DNA of 64,000 nt from an uncultured Roseburia sp. (GCA_934358955.1 CAKRLC010000002.1:1-64000); one strand, 5' to 3'; shown: positions 54,394 through 63,430, numbered from the stretch's first letter. Numbers and translations: made by a program. The notes: generated from the sequence alone by a model not told the origin.

Positions 54394-57217
54394 GAATATT
54401 AAGGAATTTTTCCGGGCAATCACAAAGTCCAGGCTGCTTGTAGCGGGAACGGTTATGGTATGCCTGTTTTCCATATTGTTAGTCCGGATGTTCCAGCTTC
54501 AGATATTAAAAGGGGAAGAGTATCAGAACAACTATACATTAAAAATCGTAAAAGAACGTACCTTAAACAGTACGCGTGGACGTATTTTAGACCGGAACGG
54601 AGAAGTTCTTGCATACAATGAGCTTGCTTATTCTGTGACGATCGAAGACAGTGGTTCCTATGGTTCCAACGATGAAAAACATGCTTCGCTGAATGCAGAA
54701 ATTGCAGAGATCGTATCCAACCTGGAAAAAAACGGGGATGCGATCTCAAACAGCTTTAAAATAACAAGAAATATGGATGGCACTTATGAGTATAATGTCT
54801 CGGGGACATCTTTGAAGAGATTTCTTGCTGATGTGTTCGGTAAAACATCGTACGCTGATCTGCAATATGACAAAAAGCTTGGATTTAACCAGGCAGAAGC
54901 AACGGCAGAACAGGTAATAAAGTATTTAAAAACAGGACGATTCTATGTCAGTGATGAATACTCAGATGAGATGGCATATAAGATCATTGTGGTACGGTAC
55001 GCAATGTCAGAGAACAGCTTTCAGAAGTATATTTCGACAACGATCGCAACCGATGTGTCAGAGGAGTCTGTTGCTTATATCAGCGAAAATGCTTCACAGC
55101 TGCAGGGTGTTGAAGTTGTGGCAGATACCATTCGTAAATATGATGATCCGGAATATTTTGCTTCAATCATCGGTTATACCGGAAAAATATCAACGGAAGA
55201 GTATGACAGCCTTTCAAAAGAAAGTGACAATTATACGTTAAATGATGTGGTTGGAAAAGCCGGCATCGAACAGGTCATGGATGAAACATTGCAGGGACAG
55301 AAGGGCTATGAAAAGTTATATGTAGATTATCTGGGGAAAGAAGTTAAGGTAATCGAGAGGGAAGAGCCATCTGCAGGAAATGATGTTTATCTTTCCATTG
55401 ACAAGAATCTTCAGGTTGCAGCGTATGATCTTTTGGAGCAGGAAATTGCAGGAATCGTCTATTCTAATATTGAAAACGGTGGATCTGAGATGAAAATTCC
55501 GATCACCGATGTTTATTTTGCACTGTTGAATAACAATGTGATCGATCTGGAGGCATTTGCAAAAGAGGATGCTACTGAAAATGAAAAAGGGGTATATCAG
55601 ATTTTTGCTTCCAGACAGAATGCAGTGATCGGAAGCATAGAAGCAGAAATGCGTGGAGCAAGTGCAACGGCATTTGGAACTTTGAATGATGAGAATCAGG
55701 ATTACGTAACGTATATTATCAATATGCTGAAAGAGAAAAAGATCCTTTTAAATAAGTTGATCGATAAATCGGACAGCACATACCAGGCATGGCAGAGTGG
55801 TACGATCAGCATGCAGGAATATCTTGAGTATGCAATTTCTCAGAACTGGATTGATATCACACAGTTTACAATTGATGAAAAGTACGCGGATTCGACAGAA
55901 ATTTACGATGCATTGTGTGATTATATTATGGATGAGATCTCCACAGACAGAGAATTTTCCAAACTCATTTATAAGTATCTGGTGAACAGTGGGGCAATCA
56001 GTGGCAAGCAGCTTTGTCTGATCCTGTATGATCAGGGTGTGCTTTCTTATGATGCAGAAGAGATTGCGTCTCTTCAGTCCGGCGCAGTTGGTGCAGTTGG
56101 TTTTCTGAAAGAAAAGATCAAGAATCTTGAAATCACACCTGCACAGCTGGCATTGGATCCATGTTCCGGTTCCTGTGTTATTACAGACACAAAAACAGGC
56201 GAATTGCTGGCCATGGTCAGCTATCCGGGATACGATAATAACCGGCTTGCAAATACGGTTGATGCAGAATATTATGCAAAGCTGAATACGGACCTGTCCA
56301 AACCGCTTTATAATTTTGCGACACAGGAAAAGACAGCACCGGGTTCTACTTTTAAAATGGTTTCTTCTGTTGCCGGACTTGCTACAGGAGTGATCACAGC
56401 AAATACGCAGATTATGGATAATGGTATTTATGAAAATATCAGCAACCATCCAAGATGCTGGGCATTAAATCATGGATACACACATGGACTGATCAATGTG
56501 TCAGAGGCACTGAGAGACTCCTGCAACTACTTTTTCTATGAGGTTGGTTACCGTCTTAGTACAAATAATTATACCAGCAGCTATGATGACCCGACGGGTA
56601 TCGCAAAGATCCAGGAATATGCAGGACTTCTTGGGCTGAACGAAACAACCGGTGTAGAGATTGAGGAAAATGCGCCACAGATCGCCGATCAGTATCCGGT
56701 CATGGCCGCAATCGGACAGAGTAATAACAACTATGCAACAGTGCAGCTGGGCAGATATGTGACGGCAATTGCAAATGGTGGAACAGTATATAAATATACA
56801 CTGCTCAACCGTGTATGTGATTCGGATGGCAAAGTACTCGAAACATATGAGCCGGAGATAAGAAATCAGGTTGATGTGTTAGACAGCAGTCAGTGGGATG
56901 CTATTCACTACGGAATGCGAATGGTAGTTGAGAATCTTTCCAACTTTGATGATTTCCCTATTGAGGTTGCAGGAAAAACGGGTACTGCACAGCAGAGCCC
57001 GAATCGACCAAACCATGCGTTATTTGTGGGGTATGCACCGTATAATGATCCGGAGATTTCTATTGCAACCCGTATTGCATTCGGATATACATCCCATAAT
57101 GCAGCTGAATACGCCAAGAATGTGTTTGCGTATTACTTTGGCACGGAAAGTACAGATGAACTGCTGAATGGACAGGCAGCAAATGTTGGAGATTCATCAA
57201 ACAGCTTCAATGATTAA
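54386..57217 (+). CDS. mrdA: Penicillin-binding protein 2 (class B transpeptidase) with large insertion
   Basis: About 943 residues, longer than typical PBP2 (~600-700). One N-terminal helix (LLVAGTVMVCLFSILLVRMF), then the pedestal with TRGRILDRNGEVLAYNELAY. The transpeptidase motifs are KTAPGSTFKMVSS (SxxK), DSCNYFF (SxN) and VAGKTGTAQQS (KTG). About 225 extra, mostly helical residues (nt ~55450-56150) interrupt the protein between DKNLQVAAYDLLEQEIAG and GSCVITDTKTGELLAMVSYP. The start is uncertain: GTG at 54374 overlaps the AAAGGAG RBS, so the TTG at 54386 is preferred. Confidence 0.93.
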   Translation: MFENIKEFFRAITKSRLLVAGTVMVCLFSILLVRMFQLQILKGEEYQNNYTLKIVKERTLNSTRGRILDRNGEVLAYNELAYSVTIEDSGSYGSNDEKHASLNAEIAEIVSNLEKNGDAISNSFKITRNMDGTYEYNVSGTSLKRFLADVFGKTSYADLQYDKKLGFNQAEATAEQVIKYLKTGRFYVSDEYSDEMAYKIIVVRYAMSENSFQKYISTTIATDVSEESVAYISENASQLQGVEVVADTIRKYDDPEYFASIIGYTGKISTEEYDSLSKESDNYTLNDVVGKAGIEQVMDETLQGQKGYEKLYVDYLGKEVKVIEREEPSAGNDVYLSIDKNLQVAAYDLLEQEIAGIVYSNIENGGSEMKIPITDVYFALLNNNVIDLEAFAKEDATENEKGVYQIFASRQNAVIGSIEAEMRGASATAFGTLNDENQDYVTYIINMLKEKKILLNKLIDKSDSTYQAWQSGTISMQEYLEYAISQNWIDITQFTIDEKYADSTEIYDALCDYIMDEISTDREFSKLIYKYLVNSGAISGKQLCLILYDQGVLSYDAEEIASLQSGAVGAVGFLKEKIKNLEITPAQLALDPCSGSCVITDTKTGELLAMVSYPGYDNNRLANTVDAEYYAKLNTDLSKPLYNFATQEKTAPGSTFKMVSSVAGLATGVITANTQIMDNGIYENISNHPRCWALNHGYTHGLINVSEALRDSCNYFFYEVGYRLSTNNYTSSYDDPTGIAKIQEYAGLLGLNETTGVEIEENAPQIADQYPVMAAIGQSNNNYATVQLGRYVTAIANGGTVYKYTLLNRVCDSDGKVLETYEPEIRNQVDVLDSSQWDAIHYGMRMVVENLSNFDDFPIEVAGKTGTAQQSPNRPNHALFVGYAPYNDPEISIATRIAFGYTSHNAAEYAKNVFAYYFGTESTDELLNGQAANVGDSSNSFND

Positions 57218-57238
57218 TCATAAGGAGGTCTCACTTTC

Positions 57239-58072
57239 ATGGGTGAAGTGATCACTTTCACTTCAGGAAAAGGCGGCGTTGGAAAAACAACTACAACGGC
57301 CAACGTCGGGGCAGGACTTTCACTATTTGAGAAAAAAATAATCCTGATCGACACCGATATCGGACTTCGTAATCTGGATGTGGTTATGGGATTAGAAAAT
57401 CGGATTGTATACAATCTGGTTGATGTACTTACAGGAAAATGCAGAATAAAACAGGCAGTGATACGGGATAAAAAATACCCGAATCTGTCTGTGATCCCAT
57501 CAGCGTGTGTACGTGAACGGGACAGACTTTCCGGTGCTGCGATGAGGCATCTTTTAGAGGAACTAAAGGAGAGCTATGATTATATTCTGATCGACAGTCC
57601 GGCAGGAATTGACAGTGGCTTTGACCTTGCCGTATGTGGCGCTGACCGTATCGTTGTTGTAACAACCCCACAAGTGGCGTCTGTTCATGACGCAGATTGT
57701 GTTTTAAGGTTACTGAAAAGACGTAACGGTGTACAACCGGAAATTCTGATCAATTCATTTCGGAAACAGATGGCAAAAGACGGAAATATGTTGCAGATTT
57801 CAGATATTTGTGAATTGCTGAATGCGAAGTTACTTGGTGTTGTACCAGAGGATGATACGATCATCGTTGCACAGAACCATGGTGAAAGCATGATGGGACA
57901 CCGGTCGGTTTCACAAGACTGCTATAGAAATATATGCAGGCGGATCCTGGGGGAAGAAATTCCGATTTCTGATTATTTTAAAGAAAACGGTTATTTCCGG
58001 AGGCTCTTCTGGAAAAGAAATGAGGCAAAAACGCCGTCTGGTAAAGCTCCGCAAAAAGTTATCCATCTGTAG
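57239..58072 (+). CDS. minD: Septum site-determining ATPase MinD
   Basis: 277 residues. Deviant Walker A SGKGGVGKTTTTANVGAGLS at the N-terminus, LIDTDIGLRNLDVVMGLENR, and DYILIDSPAGIDSGFDLAVC. The C-terminal amphipathic membrane-targeting helix is FRRLFWKRN. AAGGAGG precedes the ATG. It sits between PBP2 and minE; no minC is adjacent. Confidence 0.97.
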   Translation: MGEVITFTSGKGGVGKTTTTANVGAGLSLFEKKIILIDTDIGLRNLDVVMGLENRIVYNLVDVLTGKCRIKQAVIRDKKYPNLSVIPSACVRERDRLSGAAMRHLLEELKESYDYILIDSPAGIDSGFDLAVCGADRIVVVTTPQVASVHDADCVLRLLKRRNGVQPEILINSFRKQMAKDGNMLQISDICELLNAKLLGVVPEDDTIIVAQNHGESMMGHRSVSQDCYRNICRRILGEEIPISDYFKENGYFRRLFWKRNEAKTPSGKAPQKVIHL

Positions 58073-58089
58073 CAGAAATGGAGGAAGCT

Positions 58090-58308
58090 ATGAAGAATCA
58101 TTCTGTCACTGCTGCAAAAGAACGTCTGAAATATATGATACGTTATGAAAACAATATTTTAGACGAAGATACAACAAATGGGATCCGGTGTGAGATTGAA
58201 AAAATTATCCGTAAATACATTGACGTGGAACCAGAAAACATAGAGATAAAAGTTATTTTAAAAGATTACAAAAAGAGAGAATCAGAATGTTTAAACAATA
58301 CAAACTGA
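58090..58308 (+). CDS. minE: Cell division topological specificity factor MinE
   Basis: 72 residues from the ATG at 58090, which GGAGGA serves. TAAKERLKYMIRYENN matches the MinD-interacting AKERLQ helix of MinE, followed by the beta-strand/topological-specificity region (EIEKIIRKYIDVEPENIEIK). The C-terminus overlaps the rodA start by 22 bp. Without a local MinC, the pair may regulate other MinD functions or use an unlinked MinC. Confidence 0.9.
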   Translation: MKNHSVTAAKERLKYMIRYENNILDEDTTNGIRCEIEKIIRKYIDVEPENIEIKVILKDYKKRESECLNNTN

Positions 58309-59390
58309 AAAATTATAAGTTCATACTTGTTATTTATGTTGTTACATTGACGGTCATTGGGATACTGCTGATTGGAAGTGCGAAGCCAGTTCTGCAGAGC
58401 AAACAGATTATCGGAATGGTTTTAGGACTTACAGTGATGCTTGTAGTATCCCTGATCGATTATAATTTTATATTGCGGTTTCCCTGGTTGATTTATTTTT
58501 TTATGGTTGGGATATTACTTCTTGTTATGGTTGCAGGAAAAGATGCCGGTGGAGCACAGCGCTGGTTTAAGATCGGTAGTTTCCAGTTTCAGCCGTCTGA
58601 GCTTGCAAAGATTCTTACAATTCTGTTTTTTGCTTATTTTTTTATGAAACAGGAGGAAAAAATAAATACGCCGAAAATCTTGTTAGAAGCTTTTATCCTG
58701 GCAGGAATCCCATTGGGGCTGATTTTAAAGCAGCCGGATCTTTCTACAACGATTGTTACAGCATCAATTTTTATCTCACTCTTGTTTGTTGCAGGATTAA
58801 GTTATAAAATAGTAGTAGGTGTGCTGGCAGTCAGCATTCCATCAGCGGTGGTATTATTCACACTTCTGATACAGGACAAGATCCCATTTATCCGAGCTTA
58901 TCAGCTTACACGAATTATGGCGTGGCTATATCCGGATGATTATCCGGCAGATGCCTATCAGCAGCAAAATGCGATCATGGCGATCGGATCTGGCCAGCTG
59001 TGGGGAAAAGGTCTGAATAATACAGACGCAACATCTGTAAAGAATGGTAATTTTATTCCTGAGCCGCAGACAGATTTTATTTTTGCTGTTGCAGGAGAGG
59101 AACTCGGATTTATCGGAACAGCTGTTATCATAATTTTATTGCTTTTCATTACGATTGAGTGTATATTAATTGCTAGAAAGGCCAAAGACACAGCGGGAAA
59201 AATGATCTGCTGCGGATTTGCGGCGTTAGTTGGATTCCAGAGCCTCGTAAATATCAGTGTGGCAAGTGGTCTGCTGCCAAATACAGGTATTCCACTTCCA
59301 TTTGTAAGCTATGGACTGACATCCCTGCTGTCTTTATATATCGGAGTCGGGCTTGTACTAAATGTCGGGCTTCAGCAAAAAAAATATTAA
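58287..59390 (+). CDS. rodA: RodA/FtsW-family SEDS peptidoglycan polymerase
   Basis: 367 residues with about ten hydrophobic helices. SEDS hallmarks: AQRWFKIGSFQFQPSELAKI near residues 91-110, KQPDLSTTIVTASIFISLLF, EPQTDFIFAVAGEELGFIGT, and LLPNTGIPLPFVSYGLTSLL. Encoded with mreBCD and PBP2, its natural partner in elongation, so RodA rather than FtsW. Starts inside minE. Confidence 0.92.
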   Translation: MFKQYKLKNYKFILVIYVVTLTVIGILLIGSAKPVLQSKQIIGMVLGLTVMLVVSLIDYNFILRFPWLIYFFMVGILLLVMVAGKDAGGAQRWFKIGSFQFQPSELAKILTILFFAYFFMKQEEKINTPKILLEAFILAGIPLGLILKQPDLSTTIVTASIFISLLFVAGLSYKIVVGVLAVSIPSAVVLFTLLIQDKIPFIRAYQLTRIMAWLYPDDYPADAYQQQNAIMAIGSGQLWGKGLNNTDATSVKNGNFIPEPQTDFIFAVAGEELGFIGTAVIIILLLFITIECILIARKAKDTAGKMICCGFAALVGFQSLVNISVASGLLPNTGIPLPFVSYGLTSLLSLYIGVGLVLNVGLQQKKY

Positions 59391-59408
59391 ACAGGAGGTA
59401 ATCGCATA

Positions 59409-59804
59409 ATGAATATAGGACTTATTGCGCATGACTCAAAAAAGAAATTAATGCAGAATTTCTGTATTGCATATAGAGGGATTTTGAGTAAAAATGACCT
59501 TTATGCAACAGGAACAACAGGAAGACTTATCGAAGAGGTGACGAACCTGAATGTTCACAAATATCTGGCAGGTCATTTGGGTGGTTCCCAGCAGCTTGGA
59601 GCACAGATCGAACATAATGAGATCGATCTTGTGATCTTTTTACGGGATCCTCTTACACCAAAGTCACATGAGCCGGACGTTAACAATGTTGTAAAATTAT
59701 GTGATACACATAATATTCCATTGGCAACAAACCTTGCCACAGCAGAACTTTTGATTCGAGCATTAGACAGAGGAGATTTAGAGTGGCGTGAAATGTACAA
59801 ATAA
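59409..59804 (+). CDS. mgsA: Methylglyoxal synthase
   Basis: 131 residues converting DHAP to methylglyoxal plus phosphate. GTTGRLIEE binds phosphate, GHLGGSQQLGAQIEHNEIDL and VIFLRDPLTPKSHEPDV carry the catalytic Asp/His region, and NIPLATNLATAELLI ends the core. Full length. GGAGG precedes the ATG. Embedded between rodA and a carboxypeptidase, an arrangement common in Lachnospiraceae-like genomes. Confidence 0.96.
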   Translation: MNIGLIAHDSKKKLMQNFCIAYRGILSKNDLYATGTTGRLIEEVTNLNVHKYLAGHLGGSQQLGAQIEHNEIDLVIFLRDPLTPKSHEPDVNNVVKLCDTHNIPLATNLATAELLIRALDRGDLEWREMYK

Positions 59805-60816
59805 AAACGAAAAACGACAGATTGTGCACACATCTTATTGTCGTAAATTAAGACTGCTATGTCTTGCTGGCGTAGCAGCTGTTTTTGTATCCGGATGTGG
59901 GCAGACAACCGTCAGTTATGACAATCCTTATGATATTTATGCGACGACTGCAGCTTTTGGAATTTCAAAGAATGATAATGGCTCTGACCAAAGTTATTTT
60001 TCAGAAAATCTGTGCGTGGCGGATGACTATAGTCTTGGCGTAGAATCGACGCATTCCCAGGTAGCGGAAGGGGCAGGTGTCTTTAACCTTGCAACGAATA
60101 CGGTGACTTATGCACAAAATATATATGAAAAGCTTTACCCGGCAAGTACAACCAAGATTTTGACGGCATACATAGCCTTAAAATATGGAAATCTGGAAGA
60201 TCAGGTAACGGTCAGTGACTATGCTGCAAAGCAGGCATCTGATTCGTCTGTCTGCGGATTAAGAGCCGGTGACACCATTATGTTAAAGGATCTTATTTAC
60301 GGAATGATGATAAAGAGCGGAAATGACGCCGCAATTGCTATCGCAGAGCACATTTCCGGAAGTGTTGAGGAATTCGCAAATCTGATGAATCAGGAGGCAC
60401 ATGCTATGGGTGCTACCAGATCTCATTTTGTGAATCCAAACGGATTGCCGGATGAAGATCATTACACTTCCGTTTATGATTTATATCTGATTTTCCAAAA
60501 TGCGATTAAGGATGAGCGCTTTACAGAAATTATCAGTACGAAGCAATATGATGTGGTTTATACGGATGCAAATGGAAACAGCGTTTCCAAAAGCTGGGAG
60601 AATACAAACCAGTATCTTGCAGGAAAAGCAACTGCGCCGGAAGGAGTGGCAGTGATCGGTGGAAAAACCGGAACAACTGGGGCGGCAGGATACTGTCTGG
60701 TATTATATTCTCAAAATACTGCCGGACAACCGATTGTGTCTATTGTATTAAAGGCTGACTGCAAATCTAATTTGTATTTATTAATGAATGAAATGCTTGG
60801 TGGTTTTGCAAATTAA
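59788..60816 (+). CDS. D-alanyl-D-alanine carboxypeptidase (S11 family, probable lipoprotein)
   Basis: 342 residues, GTG start at 59788 overlapping the mgsA end by 17 bp. A signal peptide with lipobox LCLAGVAAVFVSGCGQ suggests a lipoprotein. The S11 motifs are PASTTKILTAYIALKY (SxxK), IKSGNDAAIAIAEH (SxN) and IGGKTGTTGAAGYC (KTG). It trims pentapeptides in peptidoglycan. The C-terminal PBP5 domain is short or absent, as the protein ends soon after the transpeptidase fold. Confidence 0.92.
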   Translation: MKCTNKNEKRQIVHTSYCRKLRLLCLAGVAAVFVSGCGQTTVSYDNPYDIYATTAAFGISKNDNGSDQSYFSENLCVADDYSLGVESTHSQVAEGAGVFNLATNTVTYAQNIYEKLYPASTTKILTAYIALKYGNLEDQVTVSDYAAKQASDSSVCGLRAGDTIMLKDLIYGMMIKSGNDAAIAIAEHISGSVEEFANLMNQEAHAMGATRSHFVNPNGLPDEDHYTSVYDLYLIFQNAIKDERFTEIISTKQYDVVYTDANGNSVSKSWENTNQYLAGKATAPEGVAVIGGKTGTTGAAGYCLVLYSQNTAGQPIVSIVLKADCKSNLYLLMNEMLGGFAN

Positions 60817-60819
60817 TAG

Positions 60820-60848
60820 TTGTATTTTATGTGCATATATACTATAAT
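60820..60848 (+). promoter_or_regulatory. Promoter of the P-loop protein gene
   Basis: TTGTAT at 60820-60825, 17 bp, TATAAT at 60843-60848. It begins just after the carboxypeptidase stop and leaves a ~60-nt leader. Confidence 0.7.
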
Positions 60849-60914
60849 TAATTCATAAAACCTACTGTTTTTATTCAAATTACATAAAGCAGGGAATACA
60901 AGGAGGAAATGGCA

Positions 60915-61337
60915 ATGATAGAAATTATATCCGGTGTAAAAGGAAAAGGAAAAACAAAAGAATTACTGGCAAAGGTAAATAGTTCAGTGGAAAGCGCTTC
61001 CGGTAATATTGTATATCTTGACAAAAGTCAGAAGCATATGTATGAGCTGAACAATAAAGTCCGCCTCATCAATGTGATGGATTATCCAGTTGATAATTGT
61101 GATCAGTTTTTAGGATTCTTATGTGGAATCGTATCCCAGGATCACGATCTCGAAGAAATGTATCTGGATAGCTTCCTTACAATTGCATCAGTCGAGACTG
61201 ATGAAGAAATTCAGCATGTAATTGAAAAATTAGATATTATCAGTGAAAAATATAATGTAAAATTTGTTTTAAGTGTTTCAAGAGATGAATCAGAATTGCC
61301 AGAATGTGCAAAAGCAAAAATAGTCATTTCCTTGTAA
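60915..61337 (+). CDS. Small P-loop protein of unknown function
   Basis: 140 residues from the ATG at 60915, eight bases after AGGAGG (an ATG at 60909 is too close). A Walker A motif opens the protein (SGVKGKGKTKELLAKVN, GxxGxGKT). DLEEMYLDSFLTIASV might be a Walker B-like strand. The rest is an alpha/beta sequence ending ELPECAKAKIVISL. It is too short for a full AAA+ or ABC domain. I do not recognise the family. It has its own promoter and terminator. Confidence 0.8.
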   Translation: MIEIISGVKGKGKTKELLAKVNSSVESASGNIVYLDKSQKHMYELNNKVRLINVMDYPVDNCDQFLGFLCGIVSQDHDLEEMYLDSFLTIASVETDEEIQHVIEKLDIISEKYNVKFVLSVSRDESELPECAKAKIVISL

Positions 61338-61343
61338 GAATAT

Positions 61344-61371
61344 AAAAAGGCTGCGTTCGCGCAGCCTTTTT
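61344..61371. terminator. Terminator with UUCG loop
   Basis: AAAAAGGCTGCG pairs with CGCAGCCTTTTT around a TTCG tetraloop, followed by more T. The A/T flanks make it usable from both strands. Confidence 0.92.
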
Positions 61372-61400
61372 TATTGCATAGATTTGGGCGTCAAAGAGTC

Positions 61401-61577
61401 TGCATTTAATTTTATGCTGGTAGATTGCACAAAAAAATATTCCAAGTTTCATTGTGCAAAACATTCCGATAAGCCTCTGAAAGCGTGAATCATGTTCAGC
61501 AGAGGCTTCCATGATTCATGAGTCTTATCTCCATTGCACAAAGAGAAACTTTCCATATTTCTTTTGTGCAATTTGCC
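61401..61577. repeat. Dispersed repeat R2, copy B, with inverted arms and pseudoknot potential
   Basis: Left part 61401-61488 matches 21573-21657. It contains TTGCACAA (61425-61432) and TTGTGCAA (61452-61459). A mirrored arm has ATTGCACAAAG (61533-61543) and CTTTTGTGCAAT (61561-61572), so the two arms are inverted with respect to each other. Between them AAGCCTCTG (61471-61479) pairs with CAGAGGCTT (61500-61508), and TGAATCATG (61486-61494) pairs with CATGATTCA (61510-61518). These two helices interleave in pseudoknot order. It fills the gap between the P-loop gene's terminator and the convergent DUF378 gene. It could be a non-autonomous mobile repeat or a structured RNA. Confidence 0.65.
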
Positions 61578-61635
61578 AATAAAGGTTATGAAGCAGACCT
61601 TTTGACATCCGGATCTACATAGGATAAGAATCATC

Positions 61636-61845
61636 TTACAGATCTCCGCTGCTGATCCGCCCATAAAAGCTGATCGTATAAAGTCCGCTAATACCGACAA
61701 GTGCGTAAATAATGCGGGAGAGCCAGGACATGCTTCCGAAAAGAAATGCTACAAGGTCAAACCGGAAAAAGCCGATCAGTCCCCAATTAACAGCACCCAC
61801 AATTACGAGCGTAAGCAGTATATAATCTAACCAGTTCGTTTTCAT
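61636..61845 (-). CDS. DUF378-family small membrane protein
   Basis: 69 residues, two hydrophobic helices: LDYILLTLVIVGAVNWGLIG and SRIIYALVGISGLYTISFY. The NWGLIGFFxFDLVAxLFG motif is diagnostic of DUF378. Function unknown; common in Firmicutes. An AGGAGT sequence precedes the minus-strand ATG. It is on the minus strand opposite the surrounding genes, with no obvious partner. Confidence 0.88.
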   Translation of the reverse strand: MKTNWLDYILLTLVIVGAVNWGLIGFFRFDLVAFLFGSMSWLSRIIYALVGISGLYTISFYGRISSGDL

Positions 61846-62005
61846 TTTTCTGTTACTCCTTTTTTTAGTTCTATATTCTTGTTTATATAAAGAAAGTATT
61901 TCCGTTCTTTCTTTTTTTATTCCTGTTCCGGTTGTTTTCTATCAATGAAAATGATAAAATAAAATGTAAATGTGAAAACGAAGAGCAAGGCAGGCATAAT
62001 ATAAA

Positions 62006-63397
62006 TTGAAAAAAAGCAAAAATGTTGTACGATACAGAAAACCATGGAATATGAATATTGGCATTATTATATTTGTGATTATTTTTATCTACCTCATTTT
62101 CAATGTGTTCAGTTACCTGACAGAAGTCCATATTTCTCCTTATGAGGTAGAACAGGGAACAATCGCTGTGAATAATGTATACAATGGACTGATTTTAAGA
62201 AATGAGAAAGTAATAACATCTCCTTACAGTGGTTCCCTGAACTATTATGTAAAAGAAGGATCCAAAGTTTCTTATGGGGATTTTTTATATTCGGTCGATG
62301 AAAATGGAGATGTCGCAAAAATGATCAATGAAGCGAATCAGGATGGAAGCAGCATTGATGATGAAAATCTGTCAGAAATTGAAAAATCTATCAGTGATTT
62401 TTTGTATTCTTATCATTCACAAAATTTCTATCAGACCTATAGCTTTAAGGACAGTGTCAATGCTTCTTTAAATGAGGCGCTCAGTGTCAATGCACTGAAC
62501 CAGATATCTGAATATGCATCCGCTGCAGAAGGCAATAATACATTTCACAGAGTCTATGCGGACGAGCCGGGGATTATCGTTTATTATACGGATGGACTTG
62601 AAAATGTCACAACGGATAGCTTTACTGCGAGCATGTTTGATGAAGCCAGTTATGCAAAGACAAGCCTGAAGACCAAAACGTCGGTGAACGCCGGTGAAAA
62701 TGTCTATAAGCTGATCGACAGTGAGTACTGGAATATTGTTGTGCCGATCAGTGATGATCTTGCGCAGGATCTTGCAGATGATGATACGATCAAAATCCGT
62801 TTCCTGAAAGATGAAAAGGACACGTATGCAACATACACGATTACAGAGAAAGATGGCAGGCAATATCTGATATTATCTTTGAAAAGTGCAATGGTTCGTT
62901 ATGCTGCAGACCGGTATGTTGAGATCGAACTGTTGCGGTCAGAGGAAACCGGGCTTAAGATACCAAATTCTGCAATTACAGAAAAAGAATTTTTTACGAT
63001 TCCAAAAGATTATCTTGCAAAAGGTGATGATTCAGATTCAGATGGATTCCTGGTAGAAAGAATCGATAAGGACGGAAACAGTACAATTGAATTTGTAAAC
63101 GCAACGATTTATTATGAAACAGAGGACAGCTATTATATAGACAGCGAAAATATATCTGCTGACGATGTTCTGGTGAAACAGAATACCAGTGAGACATATA
63201 AAGCTGGATCGGGTACGGCAACGTTGCAGGGTGTGTATAATATTAACAAAGGATATGCTGTTTTTAAGCAGATCGATATTCTTTACCAGAATGAAGAGTA
63301 TACAATTGTTAAAACAGGAACAAAGTATGGAATTATGCTATTTGACCATATTGCTTTAGATGGCAGTAAGATCAATGAAAATCAGCTTATAAAATAA
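62006..63397 (+). CDS. HlyD-like membrane fusion protein encoded beside yggS
   Basis: 463 residues, probable TTG start at 62006 (MKKSKNVVRYRKPWNMNIGI). One transmembrane helix (IIIFVIIFIYLIFNVF, ~20-36), then EVEQGTIAVNNVYNGLILRN with a biotinyl-lipoyl-like hairpin (SPYSGSLNYYVKEGSKVSYG) typical of HlyD adaptors. No ABC transporter gene follows; instead yggS is 33 bp downstream. In Lachnospiraceae this gene often precedes the yggS-sepF division cluster, so a role in envelope or division is plausible. The RBS is weak. Confidence 0.8.
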   Translation: MKKSKNVVRYRKPWNMNIGIIIFVIIFIYLIFNVFSYLTEVHISPYEVEQGTIAVNNVYNGLILRNEKVITSPYSGSLNYYVKEGSKVSYGDFLYSVDENGDVAKMINEANQDGSSIDDENLSEIEKSISDFLYSYHSQNFYQTYSFKDSVNASLNEALSVNALNQISEYASAAEGNNTFHRVYADEPGIIVYYTDGLENVTTDSFTASMFDEASYAKTSLKTKTSVNAGENVYKLIDSEYWNIVVPISDDLAQDLADDDTIKIRFLKDEKDTYATYTITEKDGRQYLILSLKSAMVRYAADRYVEIELLRSEETGLKIPNSAITEKEFFTIPKDYLAKGDDSDSDGFLVERIDKDGNSTIEFVNATIYYETEDSYYIDSENISADDVLVKQNTSETYKAGSGTATLQGVYNINKGYAVFKQIDILYQNEEYTIVKTGTKYGIMLFDHIALDGSKINENQLIK

Positions 63398-63430
63398 ATC
63401 AGACGGATAAAGGAAAGGAAGAAGATACAA

